A DNA stretch of 24,674 nt from CAIPAT01 sp041665605 (GCA_041665605.1 JBAYIO010000088.1:1-24674); one strand, 5' to 3'; positions 13,372 to 23,600 are shown, counted from the stretch's first letter. The notes: generated by a model from the letters alone, not told the origin. Translations and numbers: made by a program.

Positions 13372-14205
13372 TTAATAATAGTATAATCCGTCATGTCTGA
13401 CCCACATGCTGTTCTCGTTCCGGTAAGTGGCGGTGTCCACATACGGGCCGTAAAGCGGACAGCCGGGAGTGTTATACAGCGCCATTGCCGCCGCTTCACC
13501 TTTGGTATTGCCTGACGACCGCGCGCCTACCACATGACCATCGACAAAAACGGCATTGCATTCGGAATTCCCCTGGTGTGCCGGCCACATAATCGGGCCG
13601 TTTCCTATAGGCGAGTAAGAGTTGTTGACTTTGTAGTAGCCGGCCGGGTTCATATCGCCGGCCACGCGGTTCTGCCTGGCGCTTTCGACAAACATCACGG
13701 TTCTAGACGCGGCGCGGCACATCGACAGCCGCACCGCCGGCTTGTTTCTGACTGGAGGCGCGAGAGCGGATAGAAACATGGAATTGAATCCGTAATCACA
13801 AATCGTCCAGTCCGCCGAGGACGGATTGTTGATGCTTGAACTTGAATTGTTCCAGAATGCCTGATAATAGTCATTGCTTCCGATCAGGCGCGTTCTGGAC
13901 GGACAGGTCAACTGCTTTTTAGTGACGAGTCGTGTTTGGGCAAACGCGCCCGTCCAATAAGGTCCAATCTCGTTACCGCCGGCATCATAATAGCAATTCG
14001 GAACGAACATGTCCGCGTTATTGGAGAGATAATTATACATCGCCAGTCCAAGCTGTTTGAAATTGTTTTTGCAACTGATGCTTTTCCCCACCTCTCTGGC
14101 TTTGTTCAGCGCCGGAAGCAGCATGGAGGCCAAAATCGCGATGATCGCGATCACCACGAGGAGTTCAATGAGCGTAAAATTGCCTTGTTGCCAACGTTTT
14201 TTCAT
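13372..14205 (-). CDS. Pseudopilin 1, mirror copy
   Basis: Same 277-residue protein as 10470-11303: basic leader to G8, hydrophobic helix 11-30, H210 and D222-G223. The start at 14205 is set by the AAGGAGG just upstream on the minus strand. Confidence 0.9.
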   Translation of the reverse strand: MKKRWQQGNFTLIELLVVIAIIAILASMLLPALNKAREVGKSISCKNNFKQLGLAMYNYLSNNADMFVPNCYYDAGGNEIGPYWTGAFAQTRLVTKKQLTCPSRTRLIGSNDYYQAFWNNSSSSINNPSSADWTICDYGFNSMFLSALAPPVRNKPAVRLSMCRAASRTVMFVESARQNRVAGDMNPAGYYKVNNSYSPIGNGPIMWPAHQGNSECNAVFVDGHVVGARSSGNTKGEAAAMALYNTPGCPLYGPYVDTATYRNENSMWVRHDGLYYY

Positions 14206-14306
14206 TTTGGAGCCTCCTTGCTTTCGGGTTTTAGAAATTATTAAATTCAACTTATTATCAGGCTTTATAGACATTTTTGCATTTCTTTATGGACTCGTAT
14301 TTTAAG

Positions 14307-14326
14307 CGGTGTACAAATATATACAA
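14307..14326 (-). promoter_or_regulatory. Operator-like direct repeat, pseudopilin 1 mirror copy
   Basis: Mirror of 10349-10368; two TTGTA units one helical turn apart on the minus strand. Confidence 0.48.
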
Positions 14327-14338
14327 TTCCTGTTTAAT

Positions 14339-14367
14339 AGGATAACAGATTCCGGCGGATTTGTCAA
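14339..14367 (-). promoter_or_regulatory. Promoter of pseudopilin 1, mirror copy
   Basis: TTGACA at 14362-14367 and TATCCT at 14339-14344 on the minus strand, 17-bp spacer. Confidence 0.78.
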
Positions 14368-14476
14368 TACCCTAATTCAAAAAACCGTAAAAAAGAGTAA
14401 ATATAATTTTAAATTTAAGAAACTGAGAAATGTTATCCTGAAATAAAGAAATCCTGTATTTCTGTAAGGTGCAGGA

Positions 14477-14505
14477 TTGACTTCATCGACTTTCAAACCT
14501 ATTTT
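14477..14505 (+). promoter_or_regulatory. Promoter of IclR regulator 2, mirror copy
   Basis: TTGACT (14477-14482) and TATTTT (14500-14505), 17-bp spacer. The AATCCTG/CAGGATT inverted repeat lies at 14450-14478. Confidence 0.63.
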
Positions 14506-14543
14506 TTCAATAGTTCAAATACGTCCAAACCACAGGAAAGATT

Positions 14544-15284
14544 ATGTCTGATGTTCCGGTAAAATCTGTTAAAAAAGCGCTGGATTTGTTTTCGCTGCTG
14601 GTTTTCGACGATCCGGAAATGCGCGGGATCGAGTTGAATGTTCTCTCCAGCCGACTGGGCCTGCCGGCCAACACTGCGCATAACCTGCTGAAAACCATGT
14701 CCGTATGCGGCTATGTCGCTCAGAATTCCGCCGGCCGTTACATTGCCGGTCCCAAGAGCCGCCGCATCGGCCTGCTGAATCAGGTTGAAAATAATAAATT
14801 CAAGGAAAAACTGTCCGCGATGCTGGAACGCTATACCACCGAAATCAACGAAGCCATGGTCTTTGTCACTTTACACGGCGGGAAGCGCGTTGTGCTGATT
14901 CGTACCGAACCGGTACTCCAGGCCATTCGAATCGACCAGCAAGTCGTGGATGCCGCCAGCATTTATGAGCAGCCCACCGGCAGAATACTGGCGGCGTTTG
15001 CCGGACCGGATGATTACCGGCTGATTTTGAAGAACTATGGTCCGCCGGATAAACTATGGCCGGGATTTGAACGGGATATGGAGAAGATCAGAAAGGAACG
15101 GCAATGTCTGCTTTTACCCGATACCCGCGGCATCAGCGCCTTTGCCTTGCCGGTGAATGACCGCCGGGGGCAGATGCTCGGCGCCGTCGGCTGCTATTCC
15201 CCTGCATTCAGATGTGATCAGCAGTCCAGGGATAAAATTCTTTCCGCCCTGCATCGCGCCGCTGCGGAGATTTCAGAAATATAA
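14544..15284 (+). CDS. IclR-family regulator 2, mirror copy
   Basis: Identical 246-residue winged-helix plus effector-domain regulator to that at 9391-10131. AGGAAAG precedes ATG 14544. It reads toward the mirror copy of reductase C, keeping the same gene order and gap. Confidence 0.88.
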   Translation: MSDVPVKSVKKALDLFSLLVFDDPEMRGIELNVLSSRLGLPANTAHNLLKTMSVCGYVAQNSAGRYIAGPKSRRIGLLNQVENNKFKEKLSAMLERYTTEINEAMVFVTLHGGKRVVLIRTEPVLQAIRIDQQVVDAASIYEQPTGRILAAFAGPDDYRLILKNYGPPDKLWPGFERDMEKIRKERQCLLLPDTRGISAFALPVNDRRGQMLGAVGCYSPAFRCDQQSRDKILSALHRAAAEISEI

Positions 15285-15316
15285 ATCGAAATGTTTGATG
15301 CAAAATATCCGCATAT

Positions 15317-15331
15317 TTCCATATTATGGAA
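15317..15331. promoter_or_regulatory. Perfect 15-bp IclR-type palindrome, mirror copy
   Basis: TTCCATATTATGGAA, the reverse complement of the site at 9344-9358, upstream of the reductase C -35 box. Confidence 0.63.
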
Positions 15332-15358
15332 TTTTGTAATATATTTTAACGGTCTCTG

Positions 15359-15387
15359 TTGACATTTTAAGCAAGAATTAGTATTAT
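15359..15387 (+). promoter_or_regulatory. Promoter of reductase C, mirror copy
   Basis: TTGACA (15359-15364) and TATTAT (15382-15387), spacer 17 bp. Confidence 0.77.
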
Positions 15388-15411
15388 ATTCAGCATATTG
15401 AACAATTAATT

Positions 15412-15426
15412 TTCTACAATATGGAA
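15412..15426. promoter_or_regulatory. Candidate IclR operator in reductase C leader, mirror copy
   Basis: TTCTACAATATGGAA, the reverse complement of 9249-9263, between promoter and start codon. Confidence 0.48.
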
Positions 15427-15476
15427 AATGAATAAAGTATTACTGTTAAATGCTTCCAAAAAAATGGAGAAGAAAA

Positions 15477-17852
15477 ATGAACAGGGTATTGACCGAAAAA
15501 GTTAAAGCGGAAATGTTGAATTACGGAATGGATCTGGTCGGCTTCGGACCGGTGGACCGCTGGAAGAACGCACCCTATCTTTTAAGTCCTCAGGCAATCC
15601 TGCCGGAATCGAAAACAGTCATAGTCGCAGCCATTCATATTACCGACACCTGGGCCGAAATGGGCGGCGAACCGGAGCGGCAGGATCACAGTCCGGGCGG
15701 CTGGATGGATCAGAACTCGCTGCTTGACCGTGTCGGATACCGCACTGTAAGGATGCTGAACGACCAGGGGCATCAGGCGATTGCGGTCGTCAGCTCCAAC
15801 ATCTGGCGTTACCGTGAATTTGAAGGCATTCCCAGTCTGTTCGCGCCCGATCTTTCGCATATGCATGCCGCTGTCGCCGCCGGCCTGGGCGAAATCGGCT
15901 GGTCAGGTCTGGCCATAACCCCTGAATTCGGCAGCCGCTGCCGTTTTATCTCAATTGTCACCGATGCCGAACTGGTGCCGACCCCGATGTATGACGGTCC
16001 TCCGCTTTGTGATATGTGCGGCGAATGCATCAAACATTGTCCTTCACGCGCCATGAAGACAGACTTTAATTCCAAACAGCCCCATGTAGTTGAAATCGGC
16101 GGCAAAACGTTCAAATATGCCAATAAGAACATCTGGCGCTGCGCCTGGGCGGAGCACTTCAATCTCGACCTCAATTCCAATACCCTGAAAACCGGCGAAC
16201 ACATCGACGAGAAAGTCATTTTAAACGAGATGCATTCCAAGGGTATCCGCGGACATGAACGCGGCGTATGTCAGAAAGTATGTATCCCGCCGCACTTACG
16301 CACTGACAAGCCGAGTTTCGGCCGCGACGGCAGGATGATCGCCCAGAACCGCATCAATCAGCGTTATCCGGATTCCATGCCGACCTTGCGCAAAATGCGC
16401 GATGACATCACCGCCCGCGCCGTGGCGCTGGGCATTGACCTGGTTGCGGTTGCCCCGCTGAAGGCAAACACGAAAGCCGGCAAGCTGGCGGTACAGGAAG
16501 CGCCCGGCGTCAAGACTGTGTTTGCGTTCGCTTTCCAGGTCCCGCCGGAAACCAGGAATCCTGAGCTTGTCCAGAAATGCCAGCAGGCCTATGATTTCGC
16601 GGCACACCAGAAAATGCACCGCAACCTGATACGGCTGTCCAGGATGATTGAGGACTACGGATACAGCGCGGTTTCCAATACCGGCAATCCGTATAACCCC
16701 AATCTCAGCGATGAACTGGCGGCGATGACCGATCTCGGCAAAATCGAAAAAGGGGTGTTTGTCACTCCGGAATTCGGCACTAATCAAATGATCGGTGTAA
16801 TCACGACCAGTGCACCGGTCGATTCATCAAACCGGCTTTCAGAAAAACTGGAAAAGGATACTCCGAAAAAGCTTTCCGGCAAGGCGTTGCGCCGGAAACT
16901 GGAAATCATGGCTGAAAACAATCTGGTCAGCATGTTTGGCGCGACCCCGGCCAAAGCGTTGAATCCGGTTGCCGACCAGTTGAAAAAATTCGTAGACCCC
17001 GTAGAATTGCGCAAGAGAATCATTGACGACAATAAAATATTGAGTTATCATGGCAAATACATCCCGAAAATTATTGACGAGGACTTGAAGATCCGCAAAC
17101 CGTCAGACTTTGTCAAAGGCGCCAAATCTGTTATCGTGCTGGGCATGCACTATCCGGATGAACTTATCCGTAATGCCGGATTGAAGAAAAGCCAGCAGAT
17201 CGGCTGTTACAACTACCATCAATTCCAGACTGCGCATGAACTGATTTTCGCGGCTTTTGAGCTGGCAACTTATCTGGACAAAATGGGTTACAAGTCAATG
17301 ATCACGCAGAATCTGCTGGGTGTCGGCTCCTACACCGATTCCCCGCGCGGACCGTTGCCGGATATGCGCTGCGGCGCACTGGAAGCGGTTGCCGCCGGAA
17401 TCGGCGAAATCGGTACCAGCGGCGCGCTCCTGACGCCTGAACACGGCCCGCATCAACGGCGGATCTGTATTGTCACCGATGCCGAAATACCTTACGATCA
17501 GCCGTCAAAACCGGCCGGAGTCTGCCACAAATGTAAAATTTGTGCGGAGGCATGTCCGATGACAGCAATCAAGGGTAAGAGCGTCAAGCTGGATGTAGCC
17601 GGTGTTGCGGTTGATTACCCGGTTATTCCGCGTTATCGCTGCGACTGGGCAAAACGCTACAGTCTGCATCCTGACGAAGGCCCGGCAATCATCGGCAGCA
17701 TCACCAATCCGAAGATTCCTGAAGGTGAAATCACGATTGAGCAGCTTGCCGAAGGATGCAGTCAGAAAGACCCGATTATGAAATCCCGTACCTGCATTCT
17801 TGAGCCATGTCTGAGAACTTGCCCGGCTGGAAAAAAGCAGATCAGGAAATAG
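15477..17852 (+). CDS. Reductase C (three-module Fe-S protein), mirror copy
   Basis: Same 791-residue protein as 6823-9198, with complete first and third QueG/RdhA-like modules (cluster motifs C178-C188 and C683-C693) and a cysteine-poor middle module. ATG 15477 follows GGAGAAG. Both copies retain the missing-cysteine position H260, so it is not a difference between the arms. Confidence 0.83.
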   Translation: MNRVLTEKVKAEMLNYGMDLVGFGPVDRWKNAPYLLSPQAILPESKTVIVAAIHITDTWAEMGGEPERQDHSPGGWMDQNSLLDRVGYRTVRMLNDQGHQAIAVVSSNIWRYREFEGIPSLFAPDLSHMHAAVAAGLGEIGWSGLAITPEFGSRCRFISIVTDAELVPTPMYDGPPLCDMCGECIKHCPSRAMKTDFNSKQPHVVEIGGKTFKYANKNIWRCAWAEHFNLDLNSNTLKTGEHIDEKVILNEMHSKGIRGHERGVCQKVCIPPHLRTDKPSFGRDGRMIAQNRINQRYPDSMPTLRKMRDDITARAVALGIDLVAVAPLKANTKAGKLAVQEAPGVKTVFAFAFQVPPETRNPELVQKCQQAYDFAAHQKMHRNLIRLSRMIEDYGYSAVSNTGNPYNPNLSDELAAMTDLGKIEKGVFVTPEFGTNQMIGVITTSAPVDSSNRLSEKLEKDTPKKLSGKALRRKLEIMAENNLVSMFGATPAKALNPVADQLKKFVDPVELRKRIIDDNKILSYHGKYIPKIIDEDLKIRKPSDFVKGAKSVIVLGMHYPDELIRNAGLKKSQQIGCYNYHQFQTAHELIFAAFELATYLDKMGYKSMITQNLLGVGSYTDSPRGPLPDMRCGALEAVAAGIGEIGTSGALLTPEHGPHQRRICIVTDAEIPYDQPSKPAGVCHKCKICAEACPMTAIKGKSVKLDVAGVAVDYPVIPRYRCDWAKRYSLHPDEGPAIIGSITNPKIPEGEITIEQLAEGCSQKDPIMKSRTCILEPCLRTCPAGKKQIRK

Positions 17853-17884
17853 TCTGATCCCTGCTTGAAAGCAAGCCAAGGTAA

Positions 17885-17924
17885 AGATAAAGATACTTCA
17901 GGCACAACCTGAAGTATCTTTTTT
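17885..17924. terminator. Bidirectional terminator, AraC/reductase C, mirror copy
   Basis: Fourteen-bp stem (17889-17902 with 17908-17921) with A- and T-rich flanks. Confidence 0.88.
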
Positions 17925-18799
17925 TAGTGCTTGCCTGCAGCCTGGATCTTGTCCCGGTATTCCGACGGGGTCTGTCCGGAAATGGCCTTAAAAATCCGGC
18001 TGAACAGATGTACGCTTGAGAACCCGCATTCCGCGGCAATAACTTTAAAACTGGATTCGCCTGTGGCGATGCGGCGCTTGGCTTCGACCAGGCGCACCGT
18101 GTTGATATACTGGTGAATTGAGGTGTGCGTATAGTCCTTGAACACTCGGCAGAGGTAGTTAAGCGACAGTCCGGCTTCTCTGCTCACCGCCGCAAGGTCC
18201 AGCGGTTCGCGATAGTGGGCCTGGATGTATTGCAGCGCCCGTTCCAGATTGTGCCAGTTTTTACAGCCGGCCCGTCGCGGTGCGGTGCTGTTCTGTTTGC
18301 TGCTCCGGAAAAAAATATTGAGCAGTTCCAGCATCCCCGCCTTCAGCGTCAATTCCCAATACGGAGGCCGGAGTTTTAACTCGTCGCTCATTTGCCGGAA
18401 AATCTCCTCCACACGATGGCGTTCAGGTATCGGAACATTGACCACTGCCGGGAAGTCCGCAAAAAAATTGCCGTGCAACTCGCAATAACCAGTATAATTC
18501 ATCCCTTCCTCAAGCAGCAGTTTGCCCTGTTTTTCCGAGTCAAACTGCAAATCGAAATGAATGACATACTGGATTAGCGGCTCACCTTTGCAGCAGTTAA
18601 TAATGTGCAAAAGATATGGCGGTATAATTATCAGATCGCCCGGCTGGACGGCGTACTGCATATCCGCCATAATAAAATAACCGTGACCGGATTTCAGGTA
18701 AGTGAAGACGTGTTCCGGATCAATATAGGCTGGCGTAAGTCCGCGTGAGACATTTATTGTCAAATTCCGCACATACGGCGATAATTCATTTAAAATCAT
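17924..18799 (-). CDS. AraC-family regulator, mirror copy
   Basis: Same 291-residue cupin plus double-HTH regulator as 5876-6751, with the alternative TTG start at 18811 on the minus strand. It is divergent from the mirror dehydrogenase operon, with the CTGAAATTAT direct repeats again over its start. Confidence 0.86.
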   Translation of the reverse strand: MILNELSPYVRNLTINVSRGLTPAYIDPEHVFTYLKSGHGYFIMADMQYAVQPGDLIIIPPYLLHIINCCKGEPLIQYVIHFDLQFDSEKQGKLLLEEGMNYTGYCELHGNFFADFPAVVNVPIPERHRVEEIFRQMSDELKLRPPYWELTLKAGMLELLNIFFRSSKQNSTAPRRAGCKNWHNLERALQYIQAHYREPLDLAAVSREAGLSLNYLCRVFKDYTHTSIHQYINTVRLVEAKRRIATGESSFKVIAAECGFSSVHLFSRIFKAISGQTPSEYRDKIQAAGKH

Positions 18800-18827
18800 A
18801 ATTTCAGACAAATTTTGATAATTTCAG
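18798..18827. promoter_or_regulatory. AraC-type direct-repeat operator, mirror copy
   Basis: ATAATTTCAG at 18798-18807 and 18818-18827, starts 20 bp apart, ending three bases before the dehydrogenase -35. Confidence 0.58.
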
Positions 18828-18830
18828 CTA

Positions 18831-18858
18831 AAGACATTTTACGGCTTAAAGTTATAAT
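18831..18858 (+). promoter_or_regulatory. Promoter of dehydrogenase operon, mirror copy
   Basis: AAGACA (18831-18836) and TATAAT (18853-18858), 16-bp spacer. Confidence 0.58.
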
Positions 18859-18893
18859 ATATTTTAAATCAGGCTTATTACAAGGAGAACGAA

Positions 18894-19910
18894 ATGAACA
18901 GTAAAGCCATAGTTATCACTGAACCGTTGCAGGCCAGACTGCTGGACAGCCCGCAACAGCCTCCGGCCGCGAATCATCTTCAAATCAAAACGCTCTATTC
19001 TCTGGTCAGCCCGGGAACCGAGCTGGCAATTTATCAGGGACTGGAAAGCTGGGCGCCGCTGCCGTTTAATCTGGGTTACGCGGGCGTCGGACGGATAACC
19101 GCACTGGGGGCAGGCGTAACCGGCTATGAAATTGGCGAGACCGTTCTGGCATACACCCCGCACCGCGAATTGTCTTCGGTAGATTTAACTTCAGACTACA
19201 ATGTTACAGTTAAACTGCCGGCATCCGGCAATCTGCCTGAGCTGCTGTTTATCCGGCTGGCGGCGGTAGCCATCACCGCGCTTCGGGTTTCCCCGCCGGA
19301 ACTTGGCGATATCGTCGCAGTGTACGGCATGGGCGCGATCGGCAATCTGGCGGCGCAGCTCTGCCAACTGGCCGGAGCAAGGGTCATCGGCATTGATCTG
19401 GCGGAACACCGGCTGGAACAGGCCCGTGCCTGCGGAATTGCCGAAACCATCAATCCGGCCAAAGGCGACGTGCTGGAACAACTGCTGGCGCTGACCGGCG
19501 GGGTTAAAGCAAACATTATTGTCGAGGCTACCGGCGTACCGGCGGTGGCGGCACAGGCTCCAAAACTCGGCGGACCGCGCAGCGAACTGGTGCTGCTCGG
19601 GTCGCCGCGCGGCGAATATCAGTGCGATCTGACAAAATTCCTGAACTACTCTCATTTATGGGATCATGGTTGTGTAACGGTGAAAGGCGCGCTGGAATGG
19701 CGTTACCCGACCCGTCCGGAACGCGGCAGCAAGCACAGCCTGACCAGAAACTGCAATATTTTGAAAGATCTGATTCAATCCGGCAAACTCAAAGTCAAGC
19801 CGTTACTGACCCATCTGGTGAATCCGGCGGAATGTCAGGACGTATATCAAGGCCTGATGTACCGCAAGGAGGAATATACTACCGTAATTTTCGACTGGAC
19901 AAAAATTTAA
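18894..19910 (+). CDS. MDR dehydrogenase, mirror copy
   Basis: Same 338-residue protein as 4765-5781: VSPGTE motif with serine in place of the zinc cysteine, Rossmann motif GMGAIG and D168. AAGGAG at 18883-18888 sets the start. Confidence 0.86.
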   Translation: MNSKAIVITEPLQARLLDSPQQPPAANHLQIKTLYSLVSPGTELAIYQGLESWAPLPFNLGYAGVGRITALGAGVTGYEIGETVLAYTPHRELSSVDLTSDYNVTVKLPASGNLPELLFIRLAAVAITALRVSPPELGDIVAVYGMGAIGNLAAQLCQLAGARVIGIDLAEHRLEQARACGIAETINPAKGDVLEQLLALTGGVKANIIVEATGVPAVAAQAPKLGGPRSELVLLGSPRGEYQCDLTKFLNYSHLWDHGCVTVKGALEWRYPTRPERGSKHSLTRNCNILKDLIQSGKLKVKPLLTHLVNPAECQDVYQGLMYRKEEYTTVIFDWTKI

Positions 19911-19925
19911 TAAAGGAAAAGAATT

Positions 19926-20666
19926 ATGTCTACAGGCAAAGAAATAGTTTCACGTCTGGCTATCCAAAGCTGGTGTTTCCGGGAGTTCAAACAAGCTCCC
20001 CGACTGATCGCCGCCTTGCGCGAATGCGGCGTGAATCATCTGGAACTCTGCGGCGTGCATATCGATATGAACGATCCGGTGCCGACGCTGGATGCCTACC
20101 GTGCAGCCGGAATCACGATTTCCGCATTCGGGGTACATGGTTTCAGCTCGGATGAAGCGCAGGCTATTCCGGCATTTGAGATCGCCAGGCTTGCCGGATT
20201 CCAGACGCTGTCCGCTGATTTCAAGGATGACGCCGGGCTGGCTGTCGCCGAAAAACTGGCCGCAGAGTGCGGCAAAAAACTGGCGCTGCATAACCACGGC
20301 AGGCATCACCGGCTGGGTGCGCCCTGGGCTATCGAAGAATTGCTGGCGAAAAGCAGCGACCGCGTCGGGTTGTGCCTCGATACCGCCTGGATGCTTGACA
20401 GCGGCTTTGATCCGGTGGAAATCGCCCGCAAGTACCAGAAACGGCTTTACGGCCTGCATATAAAGGATTTTATCTTCGACCGCGCCGGAAACCCCGAAGA
20501 CGTGGTGGTCGGCACCGGGAATCTGAAACTGAAGGAATTGGCGGATTTCCTCAAGTCAATTAACTTCGATGGTTATGTCACCCTGGAATATGAAGGTGAT
20601 GCGAGTAATCCGGTTCCCGCGCTGAAACAATGCGTTGAAAAAATCCGCGCCGCTTTCGCTGACTGA
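19926..20666 (+). CDS. Sugar-phosphate isomerase/epimerase-like protein, mirror copy
   Basis: Same 246-residue TIM barrel as 4009-4749 (E40, H122/H124, D152, H178, E221/E223), 15 bp behind the dehydrogenase. Confidence 0.86.
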   Translation: MSTGKEIVSRLAIQSWCFREFKQAPRLIAALRECGVNHLELCGVHIDMNDPVPTLDAYRAAGITISAFGVHGFSSDEAQAIPAFEIARLAGFQTLSADFKDDAGLAVAEKLAAECGKKLALHNHGRHHRLGAPWAIEELLAKSSDRVGLCLDTAWMLDSGFDPVEIARKYQKRLYGLHIKDFIFDRAGNPEDVVVGTGNLKLKELADFLKSINFDGYVTLEYEGDASNPVPALKQCVEKIRAAFAD

Positions 20667-20680
20667 TTAGAGTTCTAGTC

Positions 20681-20733
20681 AAAAAAATAATGCCGGACAG
20701 GTTCATTACTGAGCACTGTCCGGCAGTTTTTTT
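20681..20733. terminator. Bidirectional terminator, TIM-barrel gene/reductase B, mirror copy
   Basis: Ten-bp stem TGCCGGACAG/CTGTCCGGCA with A- and T-runs on the two sides. Confidence 0.88.
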
Positions 20734-20741
20734 ATTGCATA

Positions 20742-21878
20742 TTATTTCCAGCAGCCGGCGTCCAGATCCGGGTCCTGAAAAAGTTCTTTCAGTTTCTTCT
20801 TTTCGACAATCCCGCCGGTTTCATCGGCTTCAGGCGGCGGCAGTTCCCATTTTGGTCCGGGAAACACCGGCGTCTTGAATGAATGCTGCTCGATGTTTTT
20901 GGCTTTTTCCTGGAATTCCATGCAGGCACGGATGCAGCCTTTGGCTCCGCAAACCGCAAAATAACCGACATGATTCATTATCTGCTTGTAAAATGGATTC
21001 AAATCATTGCTGGGAAATTCCGGGTTTTGACGGTACCAGTTGGCTTGCGCCATGGTGTAAGTTATTCTATACGCCAGTTCCTCCGACATCTCCGTTTTGG
21101 TTACGTCAAGGTTGAATCCCGGGAAATAACGTTTGAGGAACGGCGATGCTTTGTAGTTGATGCCGTGATGTGTGGCGGTGCAGCGGCCCATGTGAACGTC
21201 GCCCCACTCGTATTCCTGACCGTCAATATGAATCTTGATGCTCGGCCGGTCTCCTTTCCGGGGAATCGCGCTGCCCGGACAATCCGGCACGCATTTCATG
21301 CAGTGTTTGCACAGCGTTCTGGGTTTGATCAGCGGATCTGGTTCCAGTACCGCGTCGGTCAGGATGGTTCCAAGCCGGACTCGCGGACCGTAAACGGGAT
21401 GAATAAATACTTTGGACCAGCCGATCTCGCCCAGGCCGCAGGCGACCCCGGCGATGCGCACATTGATGTTGACATCCGGAACCGGACGTCCCGGCGCTAC
21501 CGGTTCAGGATTGTTCGGATACATTTCCGGGACTCCGGGAAATACCGGAACCGCTTCAAAACCGCAGTCCTCGATCATCCTGGCCAGTTCATAGGTGACC
21601 ATCGGCCGGAACAGCGTATTCAGCCGGTTGTACGAATAATAGGTGTAATTGGACCAGTGGGTGCCTTCCGTAATGCCGCGGTAAGTGCTTCGCGGAATCG
21701 GCTGGACGATAGAGATTACGGACTTGCAATCCGGAAAGATGTTCTTCGGATGCATGCGTTCAGGAGCTTCGGCAAAACGTTCGATGTTGGCGATGCCGAC
21801 GATATCCACGCCGCCTCCGCCGGTACCGACCTTTTTCGCCAGATCCTTGATCATCTGTGATGTCAGTTGTGTACTCAT
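20742..21878 (-). CDS. Reductase B, mirror copy
   Basis: Same 378-residue double 4Fe-4S QueG/RdhA-like protein as 2797-3933 (C190-C200, C233, C310-C319). AGGAG precedes the start on the minus strand. Confidence 0.83.
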   Translation of the reverse strand: MSTQLTSQMIKDLAKKVGTGGGGVDIVGIANIERFAEAPERMHPKNIFPDCKSVISIVQPIPRSTYRGITEGTHWSNYTYYSYNRLNTLFRPMVTYELARMIEDCGFEAVPVFPGVPEMYPNNPEPVAPGRPVPDVNINVRIAGVACGLGEIGWSKVFIHPVYGPRVRLGTILTDAVLEPDPLIKPRTLCKHCMKCVPDCPGSAIPRKGDRPSIKIHIDGQEYEWGDVHMGRCTATHHGINYKASPFLKRYFPGFNLDVTKTEMSEELAYRITYTMAQANWYRQNPEFPSNDLNPFYKQIMNHVGYFAVCGAKGCIRACMEFQEKAKNIEQHSFKTPVFPGPKWELPPPEADETGGIVEKKKLKELFQDPDLDAGCWK

Positions 21879-21896
21879 GATTTTCGCTCCTGTATG

Positions 21897-22742
21897 TTAC
21901 TTGGCGCGTCCGGGAACATCATTTTTCCAGACACTGCGCTTTCTGAATTCATTCTGGAATTTGTTGGACAATGCGCCCTTCTTCTCCAGGGCTACCAGGC
22001 ATTCGCGGCCGCAGGATGATGCACAGCGGTCGACATGGTCAAACCGTCCCGGCAGTATCCAGGCGCCGTTCTGGCATTTCGCACATACTGCGGCGTCGTA
22101 ATCGGCAACCCCGGATTCGCTGCCCGGAATTCCTTCCTTATGAGTGGCACCGGAATATGCTTTCAGCGGACATGCATCAATACAGGCACGGCAGTCTTTG
22201 CAAATGGAGTTAGCGGGCAATACCGGATCAGCTTCCAGTTCTTCGTCGGTCAGGAGTGTGGCAAAGCGCTGACGGTGGCCGAATTCCGGGGTCAGGAAGA
22301 ACCCGCCCAGACCGACTTCGCCGAGACCGGCCGCATGGGCTGACAATTGCCATTTAAGATAAACATTAGGTGCGGGTTTGCCGGGAGTCACCGGCACGGC
22401 CTGGGTGCTGCCGTCGTGGTCATAGGAAAACAGCGGCACGGCTTCAAAACCCCGCGCTTCGATCCAGCAGGTCAGATCATAAGTGGTTTTGGCCAGAAAG
22501 TTATCTTCAAGATAACGGAAACCGAACGCGCCATAGGTGCCGTCAAAGTTAGTGCCTTCTTCGATTCCGCGCAGCGAGCCGCGCAGAATACGCCGGCCGA
22601 TTACAATCACGGACTTGGCCTGCGGGAAAATCGACAGCGGGTTTTGTTCTTTCGGCAGATACGCCAGACGTTCTATCGGCGCAATTCCGACCAGATCGGC
22701 GCCAAACTGCTTCGCGATACTTTTGACTTCTGCGGCGTTCAT
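21897..22742 (-). CDS. Reductase A, mirror copy
   Basis: Same 281-residue protein as 1933-2778 (C181-C191, C220, C240-C248). The start at 22742 is set by AAGGAG at 22749-22754. Confidence 0.83.
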   Translation of the reverse strand: MNAAEVKSIAKQFGADLVGIAPIERLAYLPKEQNPLSIFPQAKSVIVIGRRILRGSLRGIEEGTNFDGTYGAFGFRYLEDNFLAKTTYDLTCWIEARGFEAVPLFSYDHDGSTQAVPVTPGKPAPNVYLKWQLSAHAAGLGEVGLGGFFLTPEFGHRQRFATLLTDEELEADPVLPANSICKDCRACIDACPLKAYSGATHKEGIPGSESGVADYDAAVCAKCQNGAWILPGRFDHVDRCASSCGRECLVALEKKGALSNKFQNEFRKRSVWKNDVPGRAK

Positions 22743-22820
22743 GTACAACTCCTTGTTGGGTGTTTACTCTTGCAACTTTTTAAGTATGAAAACGATAATA
22801 CGTCGTCGTATTTCTAAAGA

Positions 22821-23600
22821 TCATTCCGGCAGCGGGTAGCCGATGGCAAACGAAATTGATTCCGCCGTATTCCGGGTTTCTGCTTTAAACTTTTCCCATA
22901 ACTCATTCGTCCAGTAACGTTCGCCGGGCATCACCGCGCCGACCGCGCCCGCCAGTTCACCGGCGGCATTGAAAATCGGGGCGGCAACGGCGCCAACGCC
23001 TAAATGGTTTTCTGAAACGATAGTGGCCACTTTTTCCTGCCGGATTTTTGTCAGTTCAAGTTTAAATCGCTCCGGCGAGGTAATCGTATGAACAGTACGG
23101 GCGGTCCAGTTCATCCCAGCGAGAAAGCCGTCAATTTCGGCTTCCGGCAGATAAGCGGCACAGATCTTGCCGCAGGCGTGACAGTTGGGCAGATGTGTCG
23201 CGCCGATCGCCATCCCGGCGTCACCGGCGGTATTTTCCGGAAAGAATGTGTCAATGGTGATGGACAGCCCGTTGAACGGCGCGCTCAGATATACCGGATT
23301 GCCCAGTTTTACCGCCAGTTTTTGCAAGTAAGGACGGGCCTTCTGCCGCAATGTTAATTTCAGCAGCCGGGCATTGGAAAGACATAATATTTTCAAACTG
23401 ATGCGGTATTTTCGCGAGCCGGGGATCTGCTGTACATAACCGGTTTCCGCCAGTGTTTTCAGCAACCGGCAGACGTGACTGTTCGGCAGCTTGAAATGCT
23501 CCGCCAGTTCCTTGACCGAGCATTCATTGGCGCTTTCCGCCATAAACTCCAGCAGCATGAAACCATTTTGCAGCGTATTATTCATATTTACAAATTCCAT
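22821..23600 (-). CDS. IclR-family regulator 1, mirror copy
   Basis: Same 259-residue regulator as 1075-1854, with the same uncertainty between two starts (23600 or 23585). Confidence 0.88.
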   Translation of the reverse strand: MEFVNMNNTLQNGFMLLEFMAESANECSVKELAEHFKLPNSHVCRLLKTLAETGYVQQIPGSRKYRISLKILCLSNARLLKLTLRQKARPYLQKLAVKLGNPVYLSAPFNGLSITIDTFFPENTAGDAGMAIGATHLPNCHACGKICAAYLPEAEIDGFLAGMNWTARTVHTITSPERFKLELTKIRQEKVATIVSENHLGVGAVAAPIFNAAGELAGAVGAVMPGERYWTNELWEKFKAETRNTAESISFAIGYPLPE